NCBI GenBank assembly: GCA_016933985.1
Contig: JAFGTU010000045.1
Span: forward strand, 1 to 7,288
Origin: Sedimentisphaerales bacterium
GTDB lineage: Bacteria; Planctomycetota; Phycisphaerae; Sedimentisphaerales; Anaerobacaceae
DNA: 7,288 nucleotides
Reading direction: 5' to 3'
The notes beneath the pieces are model-generated. The model was given only the letters and a program-made list of their open reading frames with translations, searched no databases and had not been told where the DNA came from. Below, one piece after another: positions 1 through 6,866 of this stretch (the stretch's first letter is position 1; each line of letters begins with the position of its first letter). A program made the position numbers and the translations under genes.

Positions 1-1651
1 CACCGACGCCGGAAACCAGCAATGCAAACAGGTAGTCCCGACTGGAAATCTTTGACTGGCCCACATAGAACGGGTCCAACGCCAGGACTCGATAGCCGTT
101 CTCGATGAGCTTTTCGATGTTTGCCGCCTGCACTGCGTAGCCCTCATCGGCCACGACGATTGCAGTCTTCTGGGATTTGTCCGTAGATAGCTCCACTGCA
201 GGGAGCGTCCATACATCGTCGATCTGGAGCTTCCAGAAGGTTGCATGGACGGCCTGTTTGCTTTCTTCGGCCACCTCCTCGGCCTGCACACGATAGACGT
301 AAGCTCTAACAATGTCATTGAGCAGTTGCACCTTTTTTCGCTTCCACTGTTGCGTCTTCTTGGCTGTGGGAGGCAGTTTCGGGTTCCGGGGCAGTTCGCC
401 GCTGAGTTGAAGCGCCAGTTTATTGAAGTCGGCGTTGTCGTCCGGTATCTCAACGTGCAGATCGTCGGCGGTGCGGACTTCGTCGGCGCACTCGATTTCT
501 TCAGTGGGGCAGGCAGCCTCGCCGGGGAAGAATTGGTCCGCCAACATGCGGTAGAGGGCCTGGCGATTGTCCATGTCGAAATTGTGCGTGCCGGGGTCTT
601 CGTTTATGTGCCATCGAAGGTTGTCGGGTTTGCCGTAGAGCTTGTAAATCGGCTCGGCGGCTTCCAGCAGCGGAGGCAGGGCGTGGTCCGATGCGAAACA
701 GCAGTCATCTTTCTTGTTGTAGGTCAGCAGGGCGGCCCGCGGTGCGAGCATGGCGGTTAAGTGGGTGTAGTCGGCCACCATCGCCAGGTCGGTTGGGGTC
801 TGTTCGGAGTCGCCGAGGTCGCTGTGATTGTGCGCGCGTGTGATATAGCTGGAATATCCCGCTACGGGATTGGTGAGAGTCACTCGCGTATCCAGCGAGC
901 TGATCGTGATGGTCTGCCATCCTCCGCCCGAAAGGCCGGCTACGCCCACGCGCTTGGGATCGGCGAATTTGTGCGAGAGCAGGACGTCGAGGCCCCGCTT
1001 CATCGACAGGTAAAAGGGCGATACGCCGCTGGTGCCGCAGAGGTCGAGCTGGTTCATACAGTAGTGCTTGAATTTCTCGGTGCTAAGCTGGCCCATGCCG
1101 AGCCATTCTACGTTGAGGGCAATGATGCCGCGTTTTGCCTGGTTGATGCAGCGGATCTGCTTATAGGGGGCGGCTTTGCCCTTGCCGTCGTGTCCGTTAA
1201 CGTTCATCACGACGGGCACTTTTCCGGTCAGGCCGTCCGGCTCGTAGAGCAGTGCGGGTATCCACAGGCCGGGCAGCGCCTCGTACCGCAACTTTCTGAT
1301 TGAATAGCCTTCGCCGTCCTCGAGCGTATTGAGCCACTCGACTCTTGTTTCTCCTTTTGCCCATTTCGCCGCTTGGCCGCGCAATATCACCTTTTCTAAG
1401 ACTTCTCGCCGCAGCCGCTTGGCGTACTTCTCCCACTCCCTAACTGAGGTCACCTCGGGCATACGGCGGACCCGGTCCTCGCAGAAGCTCTCGACCTGGT
1501 CCAATATGAGTTCGGGGCTGACAATTTGGCGAGCCAGAAACTCGCCCAAAGCGGCTTGATCCGCCGGCTCCGCCGAGGCCGCAGCGCCAACGAATGCCGC
1601 AACGCAGGCTAAGCCGACCATCCGGATTGTCAGGTGATATCGATTCTTCAT
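1..1651 (-). CDS. Exported alpha/beta hydrolase, acetyl-xylan-esterase-like, 3' end outside window
   Basis: Reading the minus strand from ATG at 1651 gives 550 residues without a stop; the gene continues past base 1. Residues 1-27 form a signal peptide: basic start, hydrophobic stretch VGLACVAAFVGAA, and an ASA cleavage site before E28. Residues about 120-380 form an alpha/beta hydrolase fold. The nucleophile elbow is GLSGGG at 239-244 (Ser241). The sequence KKDDCC near 313-318 offers the acid, and DPGTHNF near 352-358 offers the catalytic His356. This arrangement fits the acetyl-xylan-esterase/dienelactone-hydrolase type, which removes acyl groups from polysaccharides outside the cytoplasm. 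After a charged linker (about 425-465), residues 480-550 look like the start of a second hydrolase-like sheet (KTAIVVADEGY, then GYRVLALDPF). The substrate cannot be named from sequence. A peptidase of the prolyl-oligopeptidase group is the main alternative. Start choice: the signal peptide begins here and a purine-rich GAGAGAAG lies just upstream. Confidence 0.85.
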   Translation of the reverse strand, partial: MKNRYHLTIRMVGLACVAAFVGAAASAEPADQAALGEFLARQIVSPELILDQVESFCEDRVRRMPEVTSVREWEKYAKRLRREVLEKVILRGQAAKWAKGETRVEWLNTLEDGEGYSIRKLRYEALPGLWIPALLYEPDGLTGKVPVVMNVNGHDGKGKAAPYKQIRCINQAKRGIIALNVEWLGMGQLSTEKFKHYCMNQLDLCGTSGVSPFYLSMKRGLDVLLSHKFADPKRVGVAGLSGGGWQTITISSLDTRVTLTNPVAGYSSYITRAHNHSDLGDSEQTPTDLAMVADYTHLTAMLAPRAALLTYNKKDDCCFASDHALPPLLEAAEPIYKLYGKPDNLRWHINEDPGTHNFDMDNRQALYRMLADQFFPGEAACPTEEIECADEVRTADDLHVEIPDDNADFNKLALQLSGELPRNPKLPPTAKKTQQWKRKKVQLLNDIVRAYVYRVQAEEVAEESKQAVHATFWKLQIDDVWTLPAVELSTDKSQKTAIVVADEGYAVQAANIEKLIENGYRVLALDPFYVGQSKISSRDYLFALLVSGVG

Positions 1652-2023
1652 GTGTCTTCTCTCGAATAAACGGTTACAGAACATAATTATCTCGGTACGA
1701 CCTCAATAATTTTACAGAAATCGCCTTGTACTATCAAGAATCAAAGTTGTTTGACAGAATAACAAAAAAAGAGCTTTATCTTTGTGCTGTTCATACATAT
1801 AATGCAGTTTTCAGGAGTAATATTGTGAAGACTAAATTCTTTACGGATACTGGGACTATCGAACGTGCGAGCAAACAAGCCAGTGTACCGGGGGGGCTTA
1901 CGAACAGATTCAAAGTAGGAGCGCGTGAGGAGGAGAGCCAGCAGCATGTTGCGGGAAGACTCATTTGGTGAAGATGAAGAACGATAATGCAATCCATGTT
2001 GTTCACTGTTGGAGTAAATTGAT
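1652..2023. other. Divergent intergenic region of mixed composition
   Basis: This 372-base gap separates two divergently transcribed genes. The left part (to about 1855) is very AT-rich; a hand count of 1741-1800 gives 17 G+C in 60. It holds the esterase promoter. From about 1855 to 1975 the composition becomes more balanced (32 of 60 for 1861-1920), with a run of seven G at 1890-1896. The patch is open on the plus strand (within 1726-1971) and also on the minus strand. No upstream Shine-Dalgarno sequence or recognisable domain supports a gene. It could be a gene remnant, a small RNA or mobile-element debris. A GGAG at 2011-2014, nine bases before the ATG at 2024, is the ribosome site of the next gene. 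Confidence 0.5.
1709..1737 (-). promoter_or_regulatory. Sigma70-type promoter for the minus-strand esterase gene
   Basis: On the minus strand, TTGATA (1737-1732, five of six matches to TTGACA) is followed by exactly 17 bases and then TAAAAT (1714-1709, five of six matches to TATAAT). Transcription would begin near 1702, giving a leader of about 50 bases before the ATG at 1651. Spacing, orientation and distance all fit. The surrounding DNA is AT-rich, so chance matches are more likely here than in the flanking genes. Confidence 0.55.
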
Positions 2024-3163
2024 ATGGATAGACTCTGCCGAAAGATAGAAGAAATTCGCACGAAACTGGAGAAGCTTCGGCGGCATACGTTAAAGGAGAC
2101 ATCCACTCGGACTATCATAATAGATCCTTTGCTCGAATCATTGGGCTGGGGAATTCGCGATCCTGATGAAGTTCGATTGGAATATCCCACGGTGGATGGC
2201 AAATCTGTTGATTATGCTCTCAAGATCAACAAGAGGACTGTTTTGCTCGTTGAGGCGAAATGCCTTGACGATCCGTTAACTGACGTCAAGGCCATTATTC
2301 AGGTAGTTGGATATGCAGCGAACGATGGCATAGAATGGTGTGTCTTAACGAATGGAGTTCTATGGAAGGTTTATCGCAGCGTGGAAAAATGCCCCGCTCC
2401 TGACAAATTGATGTTTGAAGTCTCATTAGATCCGGCTGGACTGGAAGACGTATCTACGGAACAGATAGCCAAGCAGATCTGGCGATTCTCTCGTGACGAA
2501 ATGGCAAAAGGGACCTTGGACGCTTTGGGCGAACAAACTTTTACCGACAGTAAGGTGGAAAAAGCTCTCGATGCTTTGATGTCCGACGCCCCGCGTGCTT
2601 TGCTTAATCTGGTAAATAAAATGACAAAGGATGAGAATCTAAAGCCTCAAAAAATCAGAGAAAGCCTGAAGCGTATTTTAGACAGGAAGAGATCCACTGA
2701 AATCGTAGGCACTTCAAAAAAGATTACGCGCGTGCCTGATGTTGCTACTGCAACATTGATGCAACGCATTATAGGCAAGAAACCTAAAGAGGGGGGCAAA
2801 TCTGTTTACGAGGAGTCGCTTCACACATCAGGAAAGTCTCAAGAAGTGTTGGCACTGTATCAAGATATCGACAAAGCTTGCATGTCATTGGATCCCCGTA
2901 ACATTTCAAAGACTGTTCAGAAAAAATATATAACCTATTGCAGTAGCAAAAAGATTTTTTGTTGCGTTCACATTTATGATTCCGGTTTGCGTATATGGTT
3001 GAAATTGAAATATAGTCGGTTGGACGATCCGCCATCATTTGCTCGGGATGTGAGCAGTATCGGGCACTGGGGGACAGGCGATCTCGAATTGAGAATCAGC
3101 GATCTATCGCACATACCCCAAGCGACCTCATTGATCAGCCAATCGTTCAATTCGCAGTATTGA
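2024..3163 (+). CDS. Stand-alone type I restriction R-subunit-like nuclease with DUF5655-like C-terminus
   Basis: A 379-residue soluble protein. Residues about 15-140 match the N-terminal nuclease domain of type I restriction R subunits (HSDR_N, PD-(D/E)xK fold). The visible core is an early Glu38, Asp63 in VDYAL, E77-A78-K79 in LLVEAK, and the Q93xxxY97 motif typical of RecB-like nucleases, so all catalytic positions appear intact. Residues about 140-255 form a charged, helical linker with no helicase motifs. Residues about 262-375 resemble DUF5655, the C-terminal domain of a family sometimes mislabelled 'predicted transport protein' (COG3586), including the GHWGTGDLE stretch at 347-355. No motor domain, methylase or specificity subunit is present, so this is not a complete restriction system. 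Its likely role is DNA or RNA cleavage in defence or repair; this is inference. GGAG at 2011-2014 supports the start. The gene is AT-richer than its neighbours (about 43-45% G+C in two hand-counted lines, against 58-62% downstream), which suggests horizontal transfer. Confidence 0.82.
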   Translation: MDRLCRKIEEIRTKLEKLRRHTLKETSTRTIIIDPLLESLGWGIRDPDEVRLEYPTVDGKSVDYALKINKRTVLLVEAKCLDDPLTDVKAIIQVVGYAANDGIEWCVLTNGVLWKVYRSVEKCPAPDKLMFEVSLDPAGLEDVSTEQIAKQIWRFSRDEMAKGTLDALGEQTFTDSKVEKALDALMSDAPRALLNLVNKMTKDENLKPQKIRESLKRILDRKRSTEIVGTSKKITRVPDVATATLMQRIIGKKPKEGGKSVYEESLHTSGKSQEVLALYQDIDKACMSLDPRNISKTVQKKYITYCSSKKIFCCVHIYDSGLRIWLKLKYSRLDDPPSFARDVSSIGHWGTGDLELRISDLSHIPQATSLISQSFNSQY

Positions 3164-3173
3164 ATTCGAGATT

Positions 3174-3209
3174 AGGAATCGCTTCGCGAAGATGTATGAG
3201 CAGATTCCT
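3174..3209. repeat. Nested inverted repeat between the nuclease and oxidoreductase genes
   Basis: AGGAATC (3174-3180) is the exact reverse complement of GATTCCT (3203-3209). Inside the loop lies the perfect 10-base palindrome CTTCGCGAAG (3182-3191). The element starts 11 bases after the nuclease stop codon. No run of T follows, so it is not a classic rho-independent terminator. It could be an operator, an RNA hairpin at the end of the nuclease transcript, or chance. Confidence 0.4.
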
Positions 3210-3289
3210 CGGCTTGGCTCGGAATGTCATCTTATCAACTGAACAACGACAGTCTGTTGAGAGAACTTCCCACATTAGATTTGCGTGAT

Positions 3290-3295
3290 AAGGAG
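3290..3295 (+). promoter_or_regulatory. Ribosome binding site fixing the oxidoreductase start
   Basis: AAGGAG lies six bases before the ATG at 3302. The reading frame is open back to an ATG at 3224, but the extra 26 residues carry no recognisable domain and that start has no comparable site. The Rossmann fold begins right after the ATG at 3302, so 3302 is preferred. Confidence 0.75.
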
Positions 3296-3301
3296 CAGGA
3301 T

Positions 3302-4318
3302 ATGAGACGATTGGGCGTTGCGATTATAGGTTGTGGATGGGTGGCGGGGGAATATGTTAAGGCGTTTGTAAACGACCGGAGGTCCGAGGTACGGGCGTTG
3401 GTCAGCCGGAATCGCGCGAACGCCGAGAGATACAGGGACCAATATGGTTTGCAGTGCGCCGTCGAGACGAATGCGGCGGTTATGCTCGAGCGGGATGATA
3501 TCGATATCGTCGTTGTGAGCACGCCGCACAACGTGCATACCGAGTACGTTGTCGCCGCCGCCGAAATGGGCAAGCATGTCATCATCGAAAAACCTGTGGC
3601 GCTCACGGTTGAGGATGTGAGGAGGCAGCGGGAGGCCGTCAGGAGAAGCGGGGTCAAGACGCTGGTCGGCTTCGTGCTGCACTGGAACCCGCTGCTGATG
3701 ACTATCGATAAGCTGATCGACCGGGGCGCATTCGGCGAGGTCTTCATGGTGGAGGTGGATTACCTGCACCGACTATGGATGACGCCGGCGGAGAAATGGC
3801 TTGGCAGCCGCGAGCAGAGCGGCACCGCTATTCTGACGGGCGGCTGCCACGCGATAGATGCGCTGCGGTGGTTCGCCCGCAGCGAGGTCGAGCAGGTCTG
3901 CGCGTATCAGGCCAGGACCGACAATCCCATAGAGTATCCCGGGACGATTTCGGTCGTTCTGAAGTTCAAGGACGGCAAGATCGGACGGAGCACGACGACC
4001 TTCGATGCACAAATGCCGTATCGTTTCAATATCGGCGTCTATGGCACGGAGGGGACGATGCGCAACGACGAGCTTTTCGCCCCCAAGCTTTTTCCAGGCC
4101 AGAATGACTTCCTCAAGGTCCCGTGCATCCTGCCGGACAGCGGCGACGTCGCCCATCATCCGTTTCAGGGCGAAGTCTTACATTTTCTCGATTGCATAAT
4201 CGAAGACAGGCGACCATTCCCCGACCTTGCGGATGCGGCTTACACTCAGGCGGTCTGCTTTGCTGCGGACCGTTCGGCGCAATCGGGCGAGCCGGTGATT
4301 GTCGATGAATTAATGTAA
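3302..4318 (+). CDS. Cytoplasmic Gfo/Idh/MocA-family NAD(P)-dependent oxidoreductase
   Basis: A 338-residue protein, the usual length for this family. The N-terminal Rossmann domain (1-120) opens with the dinucleotide motif GCGWVA (G10, G12, A15). It contains STPHNVHTEY at 73-82 and the family hallmark EKP at 96-98, whose lysine helps bind cofactor and substrate. The C-terminal alpha/beta domain (about 125-335) carries GCHAID (181-186), with His183 and Asp186 in the positions that usually hold catalytic residues. There is no signal peptide, so it acts in the cytoplasm. Members oxidise or reduce the hydroxyls of sugars, inositols and related compounds; the exact substrate cannot be read from sequence. 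It is the first gene of a co-directional cluster with the exported relative at 4358 and the URO-D-like gene at 5751. The 138-base gap upstream shows no convincing promoter. Confidence 0.9.
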   Translation: MRRLGVAIIGCGWVAGEYVKAFVNDRRSEVRALVSRNRANAERYRDQYGLQCAVETNAAVMLERDDIDIVVVSTPHNVHTEYVVAAAEMGKHVIIEKPVALTVEDVRRQREAVRRSGVKTLVGFVLHWNPLLMTIDKLIDRGAFGEVFMVEVDYLHRLWMTPAEKWLGSREQSGTAILTGGCHAIDALRWFARSEVEQVCAYQARTDNPIEYPGTISVVLKFKDGKIGRSTTTFDAQMPYRFNIGVYGTEGTMRNDELFAPKLFPGQNDFLKVPCILPDSGDVAHHPFQGEVLHFLDCIIEDRRPFPDLADAAYTQAVCFAADRSAQSGEPVIVDELM

Positions 4319-4345
4319 ATCATAGAGTACTCTTGCTTGATTTTT

Positions 4346-4350
4346 GGAGG
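4346..4350 (+). promoter_or_regulatory. Ribosome binding site fixing the exported oxidoreductase start
   Basis: GGAGG lies seven bases before the ATG at 4358. A TTG at 4337 is in frame but would put this site inside the coding sequence and push the twin-arginine motif seven residues further in, so 4358 is preferred. Confidence 0.8.
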
Positions 4351-4357
4351 CAGCATT

Positions 4358-5713
4358 ATGAGTTACAAATTCGACCGCAGAGGATTCTTGAAGGCTGGGA
4401 CCGCTGCGGGTCTGGGGGTGACTTTGGGCGGCGTTCAATTATCGGCTTCGGCGGCCAAGTCGGACTTGCCTTTGGTCAAGGAGGTTAACCTGCCCGTTAT
4501 CGAAGAAGTGCGAATAGGCATTATCGGGATGGGCGGACGTGGCAACAGCCTTATGGGGAATCTGCTGGAGATGAACGAAACCGTCCGGATCAAGGCGGTG
4601 TGCGACGTTTATCCGGAGCGTGCGGAGGCGGCTGCGCAGCGGGTAGCGGCGGCGGGGCACCCGAAGCCGGAAAGCTACTCGGGCAGCGAAGATGTTTGGA
4701 AGAAGCTTGCGGAGCGCGACGACCTGGATGCGGTCGTCATCGCAACGTATTGGCAGTGGCATACGCCTATGGCGGTTTATGTGATGAAGGCGGGCAAGTA
4801 TGCGGCGGTGGAGGTCCCGGCGGCTTATACGCTTGAGGAATGCTGGGAGCTGGTCAATACGTCCGAGCAGACGGGGATGCCGTGCATGATGCTGGAGAAT
4901 TGGAGCTTTCGCAGCGATAATCTGGCTGTGCTGAACATGATTCGGCAGGGCCTGCTCGGGAGGATTGTGCACTGCCACTGCGCCCATTCGCACGACTGCA
5001 TCGACCACTGGTTTTTCGAGAGCGGGACGGGGAAGGACCGCTGGTCCGCCAAGTTCCTCGTCGAGCACAACCGCGACCAATATCCGAGCCACCAGTTGGG
5101 GCCGGTGATAAGCTGGATGGACATCAACTGCGGCGATTACTTCGACTATATCACCTCGACAGCCACTGATTCTGTGGGGATCAATGCGTATTTCGCGGAG
5201 AAATTCGGGCCGGACCATCCGAACGCCAAGCGCAGGTTCGCCCAAGGGGACATTGTGACGACCACCGTGCGGACCAAGAAGGGCAAATCAATCGTTATCA
5301 ACTATGATATGCAGCTTCCGCGGCCATACGACAATCGCTGGCTTATTCAGGGCACGCACGGCCTCTATAACGAGCAGCGGGACGCCGTCTATATAGAAGG
5401 CAAAAGCCCCAAGTATCACGAGTGGGAGCCGTTCGGGCCTTATCATGAGAAGTACCGGCACTCCTGGGCCAAGGGACCCGCTGAAGGGGGGCACGGCGGG
5501 ACCGATATGGTTGAGCTGAGCCTGTTCGTGCAGGCGGTCAAGAACAGGACTCAACCGCCGATTGACGTTTATGACTCCGTGATTATGTGCGTGCATGGGC
5601 CGCTTTCCGAGATTTCGATTGCCAAGGGCGGCAGTCCGGTCAAGGTCCCGGACTTCACCAGAGGCAAGTGGGAGACGAGGAAACCTTACTTCGCCGTCGA
5701 GACGACCGCATAG
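4358..5713 (+). CDS. Tat-exported Gfo/Idh/MocA protein, GH109 (alpha-N-acetylgalactosaminidase)-like
   Basis: A 451-residue protein. Residues 1-32 form a twin-arginine signal: DRRGFLK at 6-12, a mild hydrophobic stretch, and ASA at 30-32 as the likely cleavage site. The Tat route exports folded proteins, which fits an enzyme that must carry bound NAD outward. The Rossmann motif is GMGGRG (57-62). Family-specific blocks follow: EVPAAYTLEECW (152-163, replacing the usual EKP), CMMLEN (176-181), DQYPSHQLGPV (240-250), GHGGTD (378-383), and PLSE followed by VPDFTRG (415-418, 430-436). These blocks are those of GH109, whose characterised members cleave N-acetylgalactosaminides by an NAD-dependent oxidation-elimination route. 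Position 184 is Phe, where GH109 members generally have Tyr in the ENxxY stretch, so activity or specificity may differ. It lies 39 bases after the cytoplasmic oxidoreductase and 37 before the URO-D-like gene, probably in one operon. A plain exported sugar dehydrogenase is the alternative. Confidence 0.87.
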   Translation: MSYKFDRRGFLKAGTAAGLGVTLGGVQLSASAAKSDLPLVKEVNLPVIEEVRIGIIGMGGRGNSLMGNLLEMNETVRIKAVCDVYPERAEAAAQRVAAAGHPKPESYSGSEDVWKKLAERDDLDAVVIATYWQWHTPMAVYVMKAGKYAAVEVPAAYTLEECWELVNTSEQTGMPCMMLENWSFRSDNLAVLNMIRQGLLGRIVHCHCAHSHDCIDHWFFESGTGKDRWSAKFLVEHNRDQYPSHQLGPVISWMDINCGDYFDYITSTATDSVGINAYFAEKFGPDHPNAKRRFAQGDIVTTTVRTKKGKSIVINYDMQLPRPYDNRWLIQGTHGLYNEQRDAVYIEGKSPKYHEWEPFGPYHEKYRHSWAKGPAEGGHGGTDMVELSLFVQAVKNRTQPPIDVYDSVIMCVHGPLSEISIAKGGSPVKVPDFTRGKWETRKPYFAVETTA

Positions 5714-5750
5714 CTGGACCGGCGGCAGGGACTGGTGGGTGCGAGCAAAG

Positions 5751-6812
5751 ATGATCGGTATTTCGGGAACTTTGTCGAAAGCCTGGATGGCCAGGGAGCT
5801 TGGCGTACGATTTGACCGTGATTACTATTTCGATTCTGCCAAGCGCCATGATGTTGACCGCAGGTGCAATGAATACGCGGCTGAGCGGTTTGGCGGGATG
5901 CAGCTGTTCTATTCGGAATCGAATCTTGGCCGGATAGACTATTGGGACAAAAACCAGGTGCTCATCGGCGGCATCCAGCCTAATATGATCTTGGGGATGC
6001 TGCTGGGCGCGGATTTGGTTGCGCAGGGCGATAAGGACGCGGACATCACGCCTCACTGCCTGGCGGGCAAAGACCTCAGCGACCTGCCTGAACCGGAGAG
6101 TCTGCTTGATCACCAGCTTATCAAGCTCTTCGACGGGCAGATTGGCTGTGTTCAGGATGAATCTGGCGGACAACTGCGCGCGATTCCGCCTTTCTTCTGG
6201 GATATGTCGGGGCGGGCGGCGATACATGGGGTAGTGACCTCTGCACAGAAGCTCATTGGCGAGGCTGTCTTTGTGGATATGATGCTCAGGCCGGAAGCCT
6301 GTCTGGAGATTATGCACTGGATTACGGAGGCATACGTTGTCCTGTGCCGACATTTTTCTGAGGCCGGCAGACTGCCTATATCAGAAGTGCACGTGGGCGA
6401 ATGTTCGTCCTGCATGGTCGGGCCGGAGTTGATTGAGCGTTTTGTTGTGCCGGCAACATCCGATATCGGCCGGGAACTTGGCCCCATCCGTCTGCATTCG
6501 TGCGGCCCAAGCACAAATCTTATGGAGGCGTTCTCGAAAATTGAGAACCTGCATTCTCTTGACCTCGGCGGGGAGACATCAATCGCCGGGGCACGGGAAA
6601 TATTCGGAAAGGAAATGCTGATAAGCGTGGCGCCTTTGCCGCAGGATATGTCCTCTGAGAGCACCGACCAGATATTGCATTGGGGCAAACGCATTCTTGA
6701 GGAAAACGACGACGGCAACCTCGAATACATTTATCACGTCGAACCAGGCTACAATCTCGATGCCATTTATGCGCTGACTGAATTTGCAAGTAACCTCCGC
6801 GGCGCCAGATAA
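5751..6812 (+). CDS. Uroporphyrinogen decarboxylase / corrinoid methyltransferase-like protein
   Basis: A 353-residue protein with the URO-D type TIM-barrel pattern and no signal peptide. Visible landmarks are SEVHVGECSSCM at 211-222, RLHSCGPS at 247-254, and the following SLDLGGETSIAGAREIFG (269-286). HSC (249-251) matches the H-x-C zinc ligands of the MtaA/MtbA/CmuA methyltransferase branch rather than haem-pathway HemE. The third cysteine those enzymes carry near the C-terminus is not seen here: no Cys follows 251. H214 and C218 are other candidate ligands. Family members move methyl groups to or from corrinoid proteins or decarboxylate porphyrins. No corrinoid protein is in this window, so the reaction is unknown. 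The cluster setting suggests sugar metabolism, perhaps demethylation (inference). The frame is open upstream to 5595, but that part overlaps the preceding gene and lacks domain character, so ATG at 5751 is chosen despite a weak ribosome site. Confidence 0.8.
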   Translation: MIGISGTLSKAWMARELGVRFDRDYYFDSAKRHDVDRRCNEYAAERFGGMQLFYSESNLGRIDYWDKNQVLIGGIQPNMILGMLLGADLVAQGDKDADITPHCLAGKDLSDLPEPESLLDHQLIKLFDGQIGCVQDESGGQLRAIPPFFWDMSGRAAIHGVVTSAQKLIGEAVFVDMMLRPEACLEIMHWITEAYVVLCRHFSEAGRLPISEVHVGECSSCMVGPELIERFVVPATSDIGRELGPIRLHSCGPSTNLMEAFSKIENLHSLDLGGETSIAGAREIFGKEMLISVAPLPQDMSSESTDQILHWGKRILEENDDGNLEYIYHVEPGYNLDAIYALTEFASNLRGAR

Positions 6813-6866
6813 GCATGACACGTTTGCCGACATGCCGTCATATTCGCCTTGCGTTTTTCGTCAAGA

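Noticed and set aside
245..1559. Several plus-strand open frames (245-760, 761-1303, 1329-1559)
   Set aside because: They lie opposite the esterase gene, whose minus-strand frame has a signal peptide, a nucleophile elbow and continuous domain character; the plus frames look like shadows.
1751..1803. Perfect TTGACA (1751-1756) and perfect TATAAT (1798-1803) on the plus strand
   Set aside because: They are 41 bases apart, far from the 16-18 needed, and neither has a good partner at the right distance; the nuclease promoter remains unassigned.
1726..1971. Plus-strand 81-residue frame in the divergent gap
   Set aside because: No ribosome site, no recognisable domain, and its first part is low-complexity AT-rich DNA; kept only as a composition patch of unknown origin.
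1741..2202. Minus-strand frame of 153 residues overlapping the nuclease start
   Set aside because: It overlaps the well-supported nuclease domain and is rich in Ser and Arg in the manner of an antisense shadow.
3224..3301. Upstream ATG at 3224 for the cytoplasmic oxidoreductase
   Set aside because: The extra 26 residues are not part of the Rossmann domain, and a strong AAGGAG precedes the ATG at 3302.
5595..5750. Upstream extension of the URO-D-like frame
   Set aside because: It overlaps the exported oxidoreductase coding sequence and gives Arg/Ser/Pro-rich residues typical of an out-of-frame reading.
6813..6866. Possible bidirectional terminator between the convergent genes
   Set aside because: Short competing stems such as ATGAC/GTCAT and GCATG/CATGC can be drawn, but they have long loops and no adjacent T-run, so no terminator is called.
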